This document shows positions 1 to 9,084 of a DNA stretch of 64,000 bases, in pieces. Below the pieces are notes generated by a model, which did not search any database, was not told the origin of the DNA, and saw only the letters and a list, made by a program, of their open reading frames with translations. Both the position numbers and the translations under genes were made by a program. Each line of letters starts with the position of its first letter. Positions within the stretch are counted from its first letter, which is position 1. The DNA is from CAWAMR01 sp963783095 (GTDB lineage Bacteria > Planctomycetota > Planctomycetia > Gemmatales > Gemmataceae): NCBI GenBank assembly GCA_963783095.1, contig CAWAMR010000018.1, positions 248,001-312,000 on the forward strand, read 5' to 3'.

Positions 1-135
1 GAGAGGACCAGGTAATCCGAATCTGGAATGTTGCTACTCAAGCAGGCAACCGCTGAGAGGCCATGTCCTGTTATAGAACTCGCCTCCAACCTGTCCGGTG
101 GGGTTGCAAGTAATATTGATTTCAGATTGCAGACA

Positions 136-1797
136 TCACTTTGACAGTGGCTTCTCCTGAAACTTTAGAAAAGCTGGATAGACGGCCCCAGCGGTTCGCA
201 CAATTTGACTGTCCAACTGGAGGCGTAGACGCAACGTCTCGCCGCCATACAGGCGAAGGCTCGCACGGTCCCGCTTTTTGTCGGCGGCGACAAGGATCTT
301 CCGGACGACTTCCATTCTCTGGCGATTTTCCTTCGTCTCGTACGAATCCATCATCGCGGTGAAAAGCTTGATGAGAGAACACTCGAGCCGCATCGCTTCG
401 GGAACGGCTCCCCGGTCAACGATGTCGAGCGTGTCCTTCATGCCCTGGACGCAATGCTTTCCCACCGTTACAAGTATGACGTCGTCGCGGATGGAAACGC
501 AGCCCTGGTCGACGGCTAAAAGACGCGTCAGGTCATCGGTGGGATCCCCTACCTTGCGATCATCGCCTATCTTGTGAATCCGGGTTGTCCCATGTTTCGC
601 GAAGTCGCACGTGAATCGGCTCTTGAAGTCAGCCTGCTGGTCGCGGAGAAAGTCCCGGAACAATTGCTCCACTTTCTTGCCCTCCTCGATTTTGAGACCG
701 GCGACGAGCACATGGATGCCATCAGGTTTCGGTCCTTGCAGGGCTATGCCGAAATCGACGGTGCCTGCCTTGAGAGTAGGCTCGAAAACATTGAGAGCCC
801 GGCGTAATAGCGCCTTGTCCTTGAGATTGAGTTTCTTCGACAGTTCAGACTCGAAGTACCCCACGGCGAGGGAACTCAAAGCGTCACGCCATTTGTCGGG
901 AAACGACACGCGAAGTCCCAGGCTCGCGACGGCGTCATCGCTCAGATTGCCGAAGAGCGTACCGCTTGATCCCAGGTTCTGGACCTGACGTGCTAGCCGG
1001 GTGTTTTTCTCAGGAACCAAGCCAACCTCCAGAGCGAGCGTGTTCAGTTCCCGATTGACCTCGACGTGCATCGTGATCTCGCGCGATTCGTTGGGCAATC
1101 GGGTTAGATCATCCAAAGCCAGTCCGAGAATGGTCTGCAGATCCTTGAACTGCCCCTCGGTTTGTCCTGGCGCAGGCTTAGCACTCAGCTTAAGCACTGC
1201 GAGGCCCGCGACAACCAGGCCCTTGTATCCTTCTGGAAGCCGGTCGATGCGAAAGCTTGCCGCCATAGGACGTCCCGGGCGAGTGCTCAATTTCATATTC
1301 TCGGGGTCGTGAAGGGGCCTGCGGATTGCGGCAACGTCGGAGGAAATGTAGGCATACTTTTTGGCGAAGCGAAGATAGTATTTTTGGGCGGGGTCCGCCT
1401 GAACGACATAGATGCCGTCAGAGCCCTTCTCGAACTTGTGGGTGGCCAGAGTGGGGAGGAAGTCGAGAAATCCTTTTTCGTCGGCGATCGGGACGAAAAA
1501 GACCCAAATGGGCATGCCCAGTTGTGCCGGAAAGTCTCCATACACTCCGAGCGGCTTGCCGGAATCGAGCCAGGCTATTTCTTTGGCACCTATCGCCGAG
1601 CGAACGAACTCATCGATCTGTTCCTTGGCACTCTTGCCCATCCCGAACAGGTCCAACAAGTATAGGCTGTCTGACTTCAACGCATCCCAGGACTGCGCGC
1701 TAGCGACAAAAGTCTGAGCGCAGCTGGGAAGTGGCAGAATGGGAATCGCAATGGCCGCCAAAAGAAAGACAGCAGTTTGCAAACGGCACCTTAGCAT
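136..1797 (-). CDS. Secreted protein of unknown function, about 553 aa
   Basis: Not recognised. I start it at the ATG at 1797 because the upstream sequence on the minus strand gives a GAGGAA ribosome site at good spacing, and because the protein then opens with a basic stretch, a long Ala/Leu/Ile-rich hydrophobic core and a likely cleavage near SCAQ, a typical export signal. The mature part is charged, with no transmembrane segment. It carries no motif I can name. Its general style (secreted, about 550 aa, alternating strands and helices, many Lys/Asp) resembles the N-terminal half of the DUF1559 protein at 56.2 kb, but I see no alignable segment. It is the first of two genes in tandem with the metallo-beta-lactamase-fold gene, separated by about 120 bases. 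Confidence is high that it is a gene and low on function. Confidence 0.75.
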   Translation of the reverse strand: MLRCRLQTAVFLLAAIAIPILPLPSCAQTFVASAQSWDALKSDSLYLLDLFGMGKSAKEQIDEFVRSAIGAKEIAWLDSGKPLGVYGDFPAQLGMPIWVFFVPIADEKGFLDFLPTLATHKFEKGSDGIYVVQADPAQKYYLRFAKKYAYISSDVAAIRRPLHDPENMKLSTRPGRPMAASFRIDRLPEGYKGLVVAGLAVLKLSAKPAPGQTEGQFKDLQTILGLALDDLTRLPNESREITMHVEVNRELNTLALEVGLVPEKNTRLARQVQNLGSSGTLFGNLSDDAVASLGLRVSFPDKWRDALSSLAVGYFESELSKKLNLKDKALLRRALNVFEPTLKAGTVDFGIALQGPKPDGIHVLVAGLKIEEGKKVEQLFRDFLRDQQADFKSRFTCDFAKHGTTRIHKIGDDRKVGDPTDDLTRLLAVDQGCVSIRDDVILVTVGKHCVQGMKDTLDIVDRGAVPEAMRLECSLIKLFTAMMDSYETKENRQRMEVVRKILVAADKKRDRASLRLYGGETLRLRLQLDSQIVRTAGAVYPAFLKFQEKPLSK

Positions 1798-1914
1798 CGG
1801 TAGTTCCTCGACTTGACGGTTGGAAATCTTGTCTTCGGCTCCGCTAAATCTGGGCATCTTTTTTGTTTGTCGTCATTCGGCAGTCCGTATACGTTCGCCA
1901 GTAATTGTATTGCC

Positions 1915-2949
1915 TTACCTCTCGCGCGTCTTGTAGTCGTGGGGTTTGCCGCTGCCGGCAGTCACCCGATAACTCTTGCCGTCCTGATCCACCCGCAAAT
2001 GGATCGATTCGCCCTGGCACTTTTCTTCCTTGTTGGCAATGAACTCGGCGTCGGTATTCTCCGCATCGCCTACCGTCACGTTCTTGTGCAATTGATAGAT
2101 GCCTTCGATCCCTTCCACCCGCCGCAACGTCGAGATCACGGCCGCGGCCGCTCCCTTGCGCGCTCCGTTATTGCAAATGGCCACGCGAGGCTGCACCGTT
2201 TGCACCAGGACCGGATTGTTGCTGATGTCCAGGCCATGATGCGTGACTTGATAGACATCGACCAGGCCGATCTTGTCGCTTGGGTGGACGAGTTGATACT
2301 CGATGTTCCAGGTCAAGTCACCCAAATCCAGAAAGCGGAAATTGCCATACGAAAGCAAAAAGCCCAGGCTGCGGGCATTGTCCGAAGTATCTTCGGGCTT
2401 GGCCTTGTGATCCTTCGTTCGCGGATTCTTCGGAGCGTCCGGTTTGTCCGCGATCACCTTGCCAGAGCCGCAAATACATTGAAGTTTCATTGGGGGAAGG
2501 AGTTGCCCTTGCCGAAGCTCGATCGAATCGCCTGCCTTGAGCGTCTTCGACTTGCCGGCGGTGGCTTCTTTGTAGGCTTCGATCAAGATCGGGAATCCGG
2601 TTTTGTCTTCGTCAAGGGTCTTGGGAATACCGTGATCGTAGAAGTTCCGGATGGGGATAAGTTTACTCAGACGGGCAACCCCGCCGTAATGATCGCTGTG
2701 CCAGTGCGTCGTGATGAGATGGTCGATCTGTTTCAAACGGGCTTTCTGAGCTTCCTTATGAATCCGCTCGGCATCCCGGCTGCCCGGATTCCCGGAATCG
2801 ATCAAAATCGACTCGCGCAGCGGCGTGACGATCAATGTGGCAGCCCCGCCTTCGGTGTCGATGAAATAGATTTCCAGACCCGGCGCGGGAGGAACCGCCT
2901 GCGTTTCTCCGACGAAGAGAAACACCAATACCAGAGAAAACCAACGCAT
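1915..2949 (-). CDS. Secreted metallo-beta-lactamase-fold hydrolase (ComEC C-terminal-like)
   Basis: The protein has the metal-binding signature HWHSDHYGG (pattern HxHxDH) following a strand ending IDSG, as in the ComEC/Rec2 C-terminal branch of the metallo-beta-lactamase superfamily. A later THHG segment is a likely further metal ligand. The substrate is unknown; the fold usually hydrolyses phosphoesters or other esters. Two ATGs lie six bases apart. The inner one at 2949 has GGAGA at suitable spacing, whereas the outer one at 2955 touches that site directly, so I choose 2949. The N-terminus is a signal peptide ending near GETQA. A single-domain exported protein of about 344 aa without the ComEC membrane channel is common in planctomycetes and is unlikely to act in DNA uptake. 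Confidence 0.85.
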   Translation of the reverse strand: MRWFSLVLVFLFVGETQAVPPAPGLEIYFIDTEGGAATLIVTPLRESILIDSGNPGSRDAERIHKEAQKARLKQIDHLITTHWHSDHYGGVARLSKLIPIRNFYDHGIPKTLDEDKTGFPILIEAYKEATAGKSKTLKAGDSIELRQGQLLPPMKLQCICGSGKVIADKPDAPKNPRTKDHKAKPEDTSDNARSLGFLLSYGNFRFLDLGDLTWNIEYQLVHPSDKIGLVDVYQVTHHGLDISNNPVLVQTVQPRVAICNNGARKGAAAAVISTLRRVEGIEGIYQLHKNVTVGDAENTDAEFIANKEEKCQGESIHLRVDQDGKSYRVTAGSGKPHDYKTRER

Positions 2950-3181
2950 CGCCATTCTCCAAAAGTGTGTCTGCTTTCTTCTCACACGAACCGTGCAGTA
3001 ATCAGCATAGCCGCAAGCAGGCGGATGGTCGAATCGAATCTGAAATGACAATTTGTTGCCGAAGCTCCGTAACATCTGCGCATTTTTATTGCCGGTCCAT
3101 ATCCTTTCCTGTAACAATGTGCCCGTCCCGATTTGGACGTAATCAACCCTCACAGTCAGAGTTGTTCGGAGAAACCCCAAT

Positions 3182-4073
3182 ATGAAACGCACCTCACTGT
3201 TCTTGTGCCGACTCAGCGCACTGTTCATCGTCCTCGCTCTTTTCAGCCCGGCATCCGGTCAAGAGAAGAAAGCCGGCGGCGATGCCAAGGGCGAGAAAAA
3301 AACCACGACCCTCAAGTTCCTCTTCCAGACGCCGACCTACAAGGAGCCGGAACTGCGAATCGAAAATGTCCTGACCAAGCAAACCGGCGCGAACGCGCGA
3401 GTTTCGTACTCCTCCCCTCGATGTCGGCAAGACATACGAATACACCATCGTGGCCGTCATCGATCCGAACAATTACACCACCATCACCCGCACCAAGACC
3501 GTCACCTTCAAGGCAGGCAAGGAGATCACCGTCGATCTGAAGCAGAAAGATCCTAATGATCGCGTCAAAATCCGCTGGGTGCCGACACCGAAGGACATTG
3601 CCAAAGAGATGGCAAAAATGGCCAAAATGGGCAAGGAAGATGTCGTTTACGATCTCGGCTGCGGCGACGGCATCATGATTATTACTGCGGTCAAGGAACT
3701 CGGTGCCAAGAAAGGTGTGGGGATCGACCTCGATCCGGTAAGGGTCAAGGAAGCAACCGCAGCCGCCAAGGCAGCCGGCGTTGACAATAAGATCGAAATT
3801 CGCATGGGCGACATTCTCGACGTCAAGGACATTAGCGATGCTTCGGTCGTAATGCTCTATCTCGCCGATGAGATGAATCTTCGTCTTCGTCCCATGTTGT
3901 GGAAATCGCTCAAGCCAGGCTCGCGGATTGTCTCGCACCGATTCATCATGGGCGACTGGAAGCCCGACGTCACCAAGGAAGTCAAGGGTGAAGACGGCGA
4001 TGAATATACCCTTCACCTGTGGACCATCACCGGCAAGGAAAAAGACGGGAAGTATCCCAAGGCAAAAGAATAA
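3182..4073 (+). CDS. Exported TIGR03000-SAM methyltransferase-like fusion, copy 1 (frameshifted)
   Basis: An N-terminal signal peptide (hydrophobic core, then ASGQ) is followed by a planctomycete TIGR03000 domain and a class I methyltransferase-like domain. The reading frame breaks near 3400: the first frame runs into nonsense, while the alternative frame restores TPPLDVGKTYEY, matching the downstream paralogue's TPPLEAGKTYEY. After the break the motif VVYDLGCGDG and GIDLDP give methyltransferase motifs I and II. The paralogue at 4196 has the same architecture, so this is a tandem duplicate. A predicted exported methyltransferase is odd because SAM is cytoplasmic; the domain may bind something else or the signal may be a membrane anchor. 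The frame break is probably an assembly indel rather than decay, since both halves remain conserved. Confidence 0.8.
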
Positions 4074-4174
4074 CAGTGTTCAGTGTTCAGTGTTCAGTAA
4101 AGACAAGGGATCCGAACATCGGTTTGGGCTGTTTGAACTGAACACCGAACACTGAAAACTGAAAACTGAAAACT
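4074..4174. repeat. Heptamer-built inverted repeat
   Basis: The left arm is tandem CAGTGTT units (4074-4098). The right arm is ACTGAACAC-type followed by GAAAACT units (4137-4174). The arms pair with about one mismatch over 17 bases and lie wholly between the two methyltransferase-like genes. It may act as a terminator or mRNA-stabilising hairpin. The same design with other 7-8 base units recurs at 5.0, 8.9, 33.0, 43.1 and 43.7 kb. Confidence 0.8.
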
Positions 4175-4195
4175 AAACCTCAGGAGTATCCATCG

Positions 4196-5026
4196 ATGCA
4201 AGTTCGTTTATATCTAAGTATCGCTGTTGTTGTGGGCCTGTTTGGCAACGTCCAGGGCCAGGAAAAGAAAACAGCAAGTATCAAGATCGTGCTGCCCGAT
4301 CGAAATTTTAACCCGCCGGAACTCAAGGTCGATGGCACCAAGATCAAGACCGTGAATGTTCCCGATACCGTCTTGAAGACCCCGCCTTTGGAAGCCGGCA
4401 AGACTTATGAATACAGGGTCGAAGTGTTGTTGCAGCCTAACAACTATACCAAGATCACGCGCTTTCGCGACATCACCTTCAAAGCCGGTGAGGAGGTAAC
4501 GGTCGATTTGCGGGTCCGGGATGATAAGACCGATAAAATCGTGGTGCGCTGGGTTCCGACGCCCGAAGATATTGTCGACACCATGTGCGAAATGGCCAAG
4601 GTCGGCAAGAACGATGTCATTTATGATCCAGGCTGCGGCGATGCCGTGATGCTCATTCGTCCCATCAAAAAGCTCGGTGCCAAGAAGGGCATTGGCATCG
4701 ATATCGACCCGAAAATGGTGGAAATGGCCAAGGAAAAAGTGAAAGAAGCAGGACTTGCCGACAAGATCGAGATCCGAAAAGGCGACATCCTCGACGAGAA
4801 AGCCATGAAAGATGTGGTCGATTCGACTGTGGTGTTGCTATACATCGGCGATGACCTCGGCCGGCGGATCAGTCCGGTTCTCCAAAACAATTTGAAGCCC
4901 GGCACGCGGATCGTTTCACACCGTTTCATGCTTGGCGACTGGAAACCGGAAAAGAGCATCACGGTCAAGGGTGCTGACGGCGATGAATATGAACTTCATT
5001 TGTGGACCGTGAAAGAGAAAAAATAG
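4196..5026 (+). CDS. Exported TIGR03000-SAM methyltransferase-like fusion, copy 2
   Basis: Intact 276-aa paralogue of the preceding gene. The start at 4196 is supported by CAGGAG about ten bases upstream. A signal peptide (about residues 1-21, ending VQGQ) precedes a TIGR03000-like beta domain with the hallmark TPPLEAGKTYEY and FKAGEEVTVDL (about residues 25-105). The methyltransferase-like domain follows (about 115-276). Motif I here is VIYDPGCGDA: the usual third glycine of GxGxG is replaced by Ala and the preceding residue is Pro, whereas copy 1 keeps DLGCGDG. Motif II is GIDIDP. The protein may therefore have weak or no methyl-transfer activity. The C-terminal SHRFMLGDWKP segment is nearly identical in both copies, showing recent duplication. 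Confidence 0.85.
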   Translation: MQVRLYLSIAVVVGLFGNVQGQEKKTASIKIVLPDRNFNPPELKVDGTKIKTVNVPDTVLKTPPLEAGKTYEYRVEVLLQPNNYTKITRFRDITFKAGEEVTVDLRVRDDKTDKIVVRWVPTPEDIVDTMCEMAKVGKNDVIYDPGCGDAVMLIRPIKKLGAKKGIGIDIDPKMVEMAKEKVKEAGLADKIEIRKGDILDEKAMKDVVDSTVVLLYIGDDLGRRISPVLQNNLKPGTRIVSHRFMLGDWKPEKSITVKGADGDEYELHLWTVKEKK

Positions 5027-5206
5027 TGGTCAGTGGTTAGTGGTCAGTGGTCGGGCTTCCCAGGGTTCGCAATGCCTCACCCTGGGCTTTATTGCGACGC
5101 CCTTCCAGGGCTCGGGCGTTGCCGTTCCACGACTCGAACTATCAAGCGCCAAGCCCTGGAAGGGCGATGTAGTAAAGCCCAGAGTGAGGCTTTGCGAACC
5201 CTGGGA
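5026..5206. repeat. TGGTCAG heptamers plus long inverted repeat
   Basis: Tandem TGGTCAG-like heptamers (5026-5050) are followed by an imperfect inverted repeat. The left arm at about 5058-5112 and right arm at about 5151-5206 share CCCAGGGTTCGCA, CCTGGGCTTTA and GCCCTTCCAGGGC blocks, interrupted by a small loop. Both arms look like one mobile or amplified spacer repeat. The CCTTCCAGGGC block reappears in variant form near 55.97-56.01 kb. Confidence 0.75.
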
Positions 5207-5286
5207 TGTTTTGTCGCTGTGCCCCAAGCACTACCGGTTCGTCGTTGATCCAGTTTTCGACGAACCATTATTTGCCGGAGCGTATC

Positions 5287-6496
5287 ATGTGTTCGACCTT
5301 GGCCACCTCTCTTCTGGCGATTTCCTGCTCCGGTCTGGCTGCCGCGCCGATGGTGGAATTCACCGTTACGGGCGGCAAGGCCGATCAGGCCGAGGTTGTT
5401 GTTTCTTTTTCCATCGCGCCTCTAGCCATTTCCCCGGAAGAAGCGGGCGTGACTGTTACTTCCACGGATGGGAAAAGCTACCTGGGACAACTCACCGGGA
5501 AAGATCAACTCAATGTGTTGATTCCTCACCTGAAGGCAGGTCAGACGCTGGCACTGGAAGCGAAGTTCGGCGGCAAAACAGGGACCGAATTTACCTGGAA
5601 AGATCCCGATGGCAGCGAGCCGATTCTGTTGTTGAAGGATCGGCCTCTCTTGAGGTATGTTCGCCCGGATTACGACCCAAAGGCGACGCCGGGCAAGAAA
5701 CAGGCAAATGCGAATCCAACCTTCAAAGTCTATCACCATCTCTATGCCTCCGACGGCAAGACGCTTCTGACCAACGGCGCAGGAGGGAGTATATCCCCAT
5801 CATCGCGGCATCTTTTTCGGCTTCAACCGCATCAGTTACGACGGCAAAAGCGCGGACATCTGGCACGGCTTCAAGGGCGAGCATCAAGCACACGATAAGG
5901 TACTTTCCACGGAAGCAGGTTCATTGTTGGGCCGGGAGAAACTGGCCGTCAACTGGATTGGCGCGGACGACAAAGCATTTGCCGCGGAAACCCGCACGTT
6001 GACGGTCTTCAACACTGCCGGCGGCACATTGATCGAATTCGATTCGACATTGCGCACGGATCTCGACAAGGTAAAACTCGATGGCGACCCCCAACATGCC
6101 GGCTTTCACTTTCGAGCCAACTCGGGGGTCGAGAAAACCCCGAAAGAAACCTATTTTCTTCGACCCGATGGCAAGGGTGAGAAAGGCAACGAAAAGAACT
6201 GGGAGAAAGGAAAGGGGCCGACCAACTTGCCCTGGAACGCGATGAGCTTCTTGGTCGGCGGCAAGCGCTACACTGTCGTTTATCTCGATCATCCCGGCAA
6301 TCCGAAAGAAGCCCGGCAGAGCGAACGCACTTATGGCCGGATCGGAACCTACTTCGAGTACGAGTTGACCAAGGACAAGCCGCTGGAGGTCCGGTATCGG
6401 TTATGGGTTCAGGAAGGTGAGATGACCGTGGAGCAATGCGAAGCACTGAGCAAGGGCTTCACGGAGCCTGTTAACGTCAAAGTCAAAGGGAAATAG
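5287..6496 (+). CDS. PmoA-like (DUF6807) secreted protein (frameshifted)
   Basis: The second half contains the segment YPHHRGIFFGFN followed by DIWHG and, later, YLDHPGNP, which I associate with the DUF6807 family (often annotated PmoA or methane oxygenase PmoA; this is a beta-sandwich protein unrelated to real methane monooxygenase). The N-terminal 220 residues carry a signal peptide starting at the ATG at 5287 (GGAG upstream) and a beta-rich domain. The frame breaks near 5790: the first frame loses the YPHHRG motif, which is intact in the next. Function in planctomycetes is unknown, possibly carbohydrate-related. The two conserved halves argue for one gene with an assembly indel. Confidence 0.8.
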
Positions 6497-6557
6497 ATGG
6501 GTATAGCCGAATCTTTGTGACGCAGCGCCAGGTTGTGGATGGCGGAGAAGATTATTC

Positions 6558-7977
6558 ATGAAAACCTGGTTGCGCTCGGAAGATGTTCTGGCCGTACTAC
6601 TTGGTGTGGGCATCGTTGCACTGAGCCTGTCCACTCTTGCCGGACTCAACTTGCTTGGCTGGTCGGTGGCCGTCAAAGAATGGGCCGTTTTTGGCAAAGC
6701 TCTCGCACCTTCCTCATCCGCTTACGCGCAGATTACCGGGTACGGGGCTCTCGCTTCGACGTTTCTGTTTCTCTTGGCAGTCCTTGCCGCCGGTGCCGTT
6801 TTTCTTCGAGTACATCCGGTCTCTTTCAGCATCCGTTTCGCAGTCTTGTTCATCCTGGCGTTCAGCGCCTGGGTAGCCGGGCACAATTCCTACATCGCAG
6901 CAACTCCCAACAAGCGTCCGCCAGGGGTCGAATGGTCTCTCGGTTTAACCGGAGAAGCAGGTTTTCTCCTCGCCTTGATCGGTGGATTGTTGATCGGGAA
7001 CCTTTTGCCGCGCGTTGCCGCATGGTTCAAAGAATCGGCCCGGTCCGAACTGTTCATCAAGACAGGAATTGTGATCTACGGTGCGGTTCTCGGAGCCAAG
7101 GCAGCTGAGGAATCGGGGCGAACGACCGCAATCCTGTTTCGGGGTGTGGCAGCAATTATCGAGGCCTACCTGATCTACTGGGCACTGGTCTACCTGATTG
7201 CCCGCAAGGCCTTCGGATTTAGCCGGGAGTGGGCTGCGCCGCTCGCTTCCGGAATCTCGATTTGCGGAGTCACCGCGGCCATCACAACGGGTGCTGCCAT
7301 TCGCGCTCGCCCGGTCGTGCCGATCATGGTGTCGTCGCTGGTAGTGGTGTTCGCGGTCATGGAAATGCTTTTGCTCCCTGGGCTTGCTCACGTTCTTTTG
7401 CCCAATGAGCCGATGGTTGCCGCCGGCTGGATGGGGCTGGCGGTGAAAACCGACGGCGCTGCGTTTTCCAGCGGGGAGATCACTGCCGGGCTTTTCTACC
7501 CGGAAGAAACCGATCCGGCCCGCAAATGGATGGCTCTGACGACGACCACGGTAAAGGTATTTATCGACGTATTCATCGGAATCTGGGCGATTATCCTATC
7601 TGCCATCTGGGCCTGGAAGATCGACAAACGTGAGAACGGCAAACTGCCGCTGCGGGAGATCTGGGACCGATTCCCGAAATTTGTGTTCGGCTACGCCTTG
7701 ACGTTTGGAGCGTTCTATTTGGCCGGCTGGTCTCGACCCGATGTCATCTCCGATTTGAAAGCGCGGGACCAGTCAGGCCGATGTCTTTCGCCGGATCTTC
7801 TTCGTCCTGACCTTCTTCAGCATCGGCCTGGCAACCAACATCCGCCGGCTCTGGGCCGATGGGCTGGGCCGGCTCGCCCTCGTTTATGTGGTGAGCCTGT
7901 TCGGATTTGTGATCTGGATCGGGTTATCGATCTCCTGGCTCTTCTTTCACGGCATGCCCGCAACAGGAGGCAAGTGA
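6558..7977 (+). CDS. YeiH/UPF0324-type putative sulfate exporter (frameshifted near C-terminus)
   Basis: A polytopic membrane protein with about ten hydrophobic helices. The segments GGLLIGNLLP, LASGISICGVTAA and the glycine-rich helices match the conserved-hypothetical-698 (YeiH/YadS) family, usually annotated as a putative sulfate exporter. The start at 6558 has GGAGAAG upstream. The original frame runs to 8156 but becomes proline/arginine-rich after about 7760. A second frame there reads RRIFFVLTFFSIGLATNIRR and ends with a hydrophobic helix at a TGA at 7975-7977, which is what the family C-terminus looks like. The break lies between about 7745 and 7790. The family ligand is only inferred from annotation history. 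Confidence 0.8.
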
Positions 7978-7978
7978 G

Positions 7979-8156
7979 ATGGAAACACCCGAAATTCCAC
8001 CCAGCGATGAAGAGACGGCTCGGGAATTGGCGCACAGTTGAGTTCGAACCTCTGCTACCCGTCGAGAAATGGCTCATCGGGGGAAGTTTGGCTCTCGGAG
8101 CTGTTCTTCTTGGAGTTTTGCTCTGGATAAGCCGAACCTACTTTCCCGTCGGCTAG
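7979..8156 (+). CDS. Possible small membrane protein (frameshifted)
   Basis: The ATG at 7979 lies two bases after the transporter stop, with an AGGAGG-like stretch (7965-7970) just upstream. The first frame encodes an acidic leader (METPEIPPSDEE) and stops at 8041. The adjacent frame continues with a lysine-flanked hydrophobic helix (about 20 residues of Leu/Gly/Ala/Val) and stops at 8156. Joined by one indel near 8035 this would be a roughly 58-aa single-span protein coupled to the transporter. It is too short for a family call, and the join is inferred only from composition and spacing. Confidence 0.4.
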
Positions 8157-8234
8157 CAACGGAATCAACACACTCTTAAGCCCAATACCGGAATTTTGGT
8201 GTGATCCTCGAATCCTCTCAAACACCGAGCAACG

Positions 8235-8802
8235 ATGCACACGACTTCGGTAAGCTTGATCGAACGACTTCGCCGGCCCGATGCAGAACAGGCGTGGGCT
8301 CGGTTCGTGGAACTGTACACGCCATTGCTCTTTTACTGGGCCAATCGACTCGAATTGCCGGAGGCCGATGCCGATGATCTCGTTCAGGATGTCTTCGCGA
8401 TCCTGGTGCGGTCACTGCCCGAATTTCTCTACGATCGACAACGGAGTTTTCGCGCATGGTTCGGCACACCATCCTCTTCAACAAATGGCGCGACCATCTC
8501 GCCGGGCCAAACTAATCCCGGAAATCCACAACGATGAAGCCCTGGCTCAGGTCAGCGTCCCCGACGATGCCGATCTTCTCGGTGAAATGGAGTATCGCCA
8601 ACATCTTGTGGGGCGGGCGCTGGAATTGATGCGAGCGGAGTTTCAACCCACAACCTGGAAGGCATGTTGGGAAGTCGTGGTGGGTGACAAGTCAGCTGCC
8701 GACGTCGGCGCAGAACTTGGAATCAGCGTCGATTCCGTCTATGCGGCAAAATCGCGAGTATTGCGAAGACTTCGCGCCGAACTGGATGGTCTGTTTGAAT
8801 GA
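8235..8802 (+). CDS. ECF-type RNA polymerase sigma factor (frameshifted)
   Basis: Region 2 is clear in the first frame: ARFVELYTPLLFYWANR, then DADDLVQDVF and the aromatic region 2.3-like FRAWF. Region 4 is in the next frame: a helix-turn-helix with SAADVGAELGISVDSVYAAK followed by RVLRRLRAEL. The break is near 8465, after FRAWF, where the second frame resumes with ILFNKWRDH-like sequence. Total length is about 189 aa, normal for planctomycete ECF factors. The next co-directional gene is a zinc-finger Ser/Thr kinase, the usual planctomycete pairing in which the kinase is thought to control the sigma factor. Regulation by the kinase is inferred from this context only. Confidence 0.88.
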
Positions 8803-8817
8803 AATTGGGGCTTTGAT

Positions 8818-8963
8818 TCAAAAATCCCAAAATCCAAATCACAAACAAATTCCAATTTCAAAATGACCAAAACGCAAACCCTTCCACCTACGAAGTTTAG
8901 TTTCATGTCTTCATTGGGATTTTGGATTAGTTTGGGATTTGGAATTTGTGAATTGGAATTTTG
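8818..8963. repeat. AT-rich inverted repeat built from AAATCC/GGATTT units
   Basis: The left arm (about 8818-8870) repeats AATCC, AAATCAC and AAATTCC words. The right arm (about 8910-8963) holds their complements GGGATTT, GGATT, GGAATTTG. It fills most of the gap between the sigma factor and the kinase gene. A closely similar element lies at 32.94-33.11 kb. It could be a terminator for the sigma gene, leaving the kinase with its own promoter. Confidence 0.75.
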
Positions 8964-9084
8964 AGTCAACGCGTGAAATGGGGGCTTTCTCGTTCTTGGT
9001 GTCAGGTTTTGTCGTGCGGGACGTAATCTGTCAACAGAAGGGGATAAAATATTCTCCACCCAGTCTGTGAACGGAGCCGGTCCC

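Noticed and set aside
1813..3048. 411-codon plus-strand frame opposite the metallo-beta-lactamase gene
   Set aside because: Antisense shadow; the minus strand has the HxHxDH motif, leader and ribosome site.
5422..5739. Minus-strand frame inside the PmoA-like gene
   Set aside because: Shadow of the beta-rich N-terminal domain, with no motif or ribosome site.
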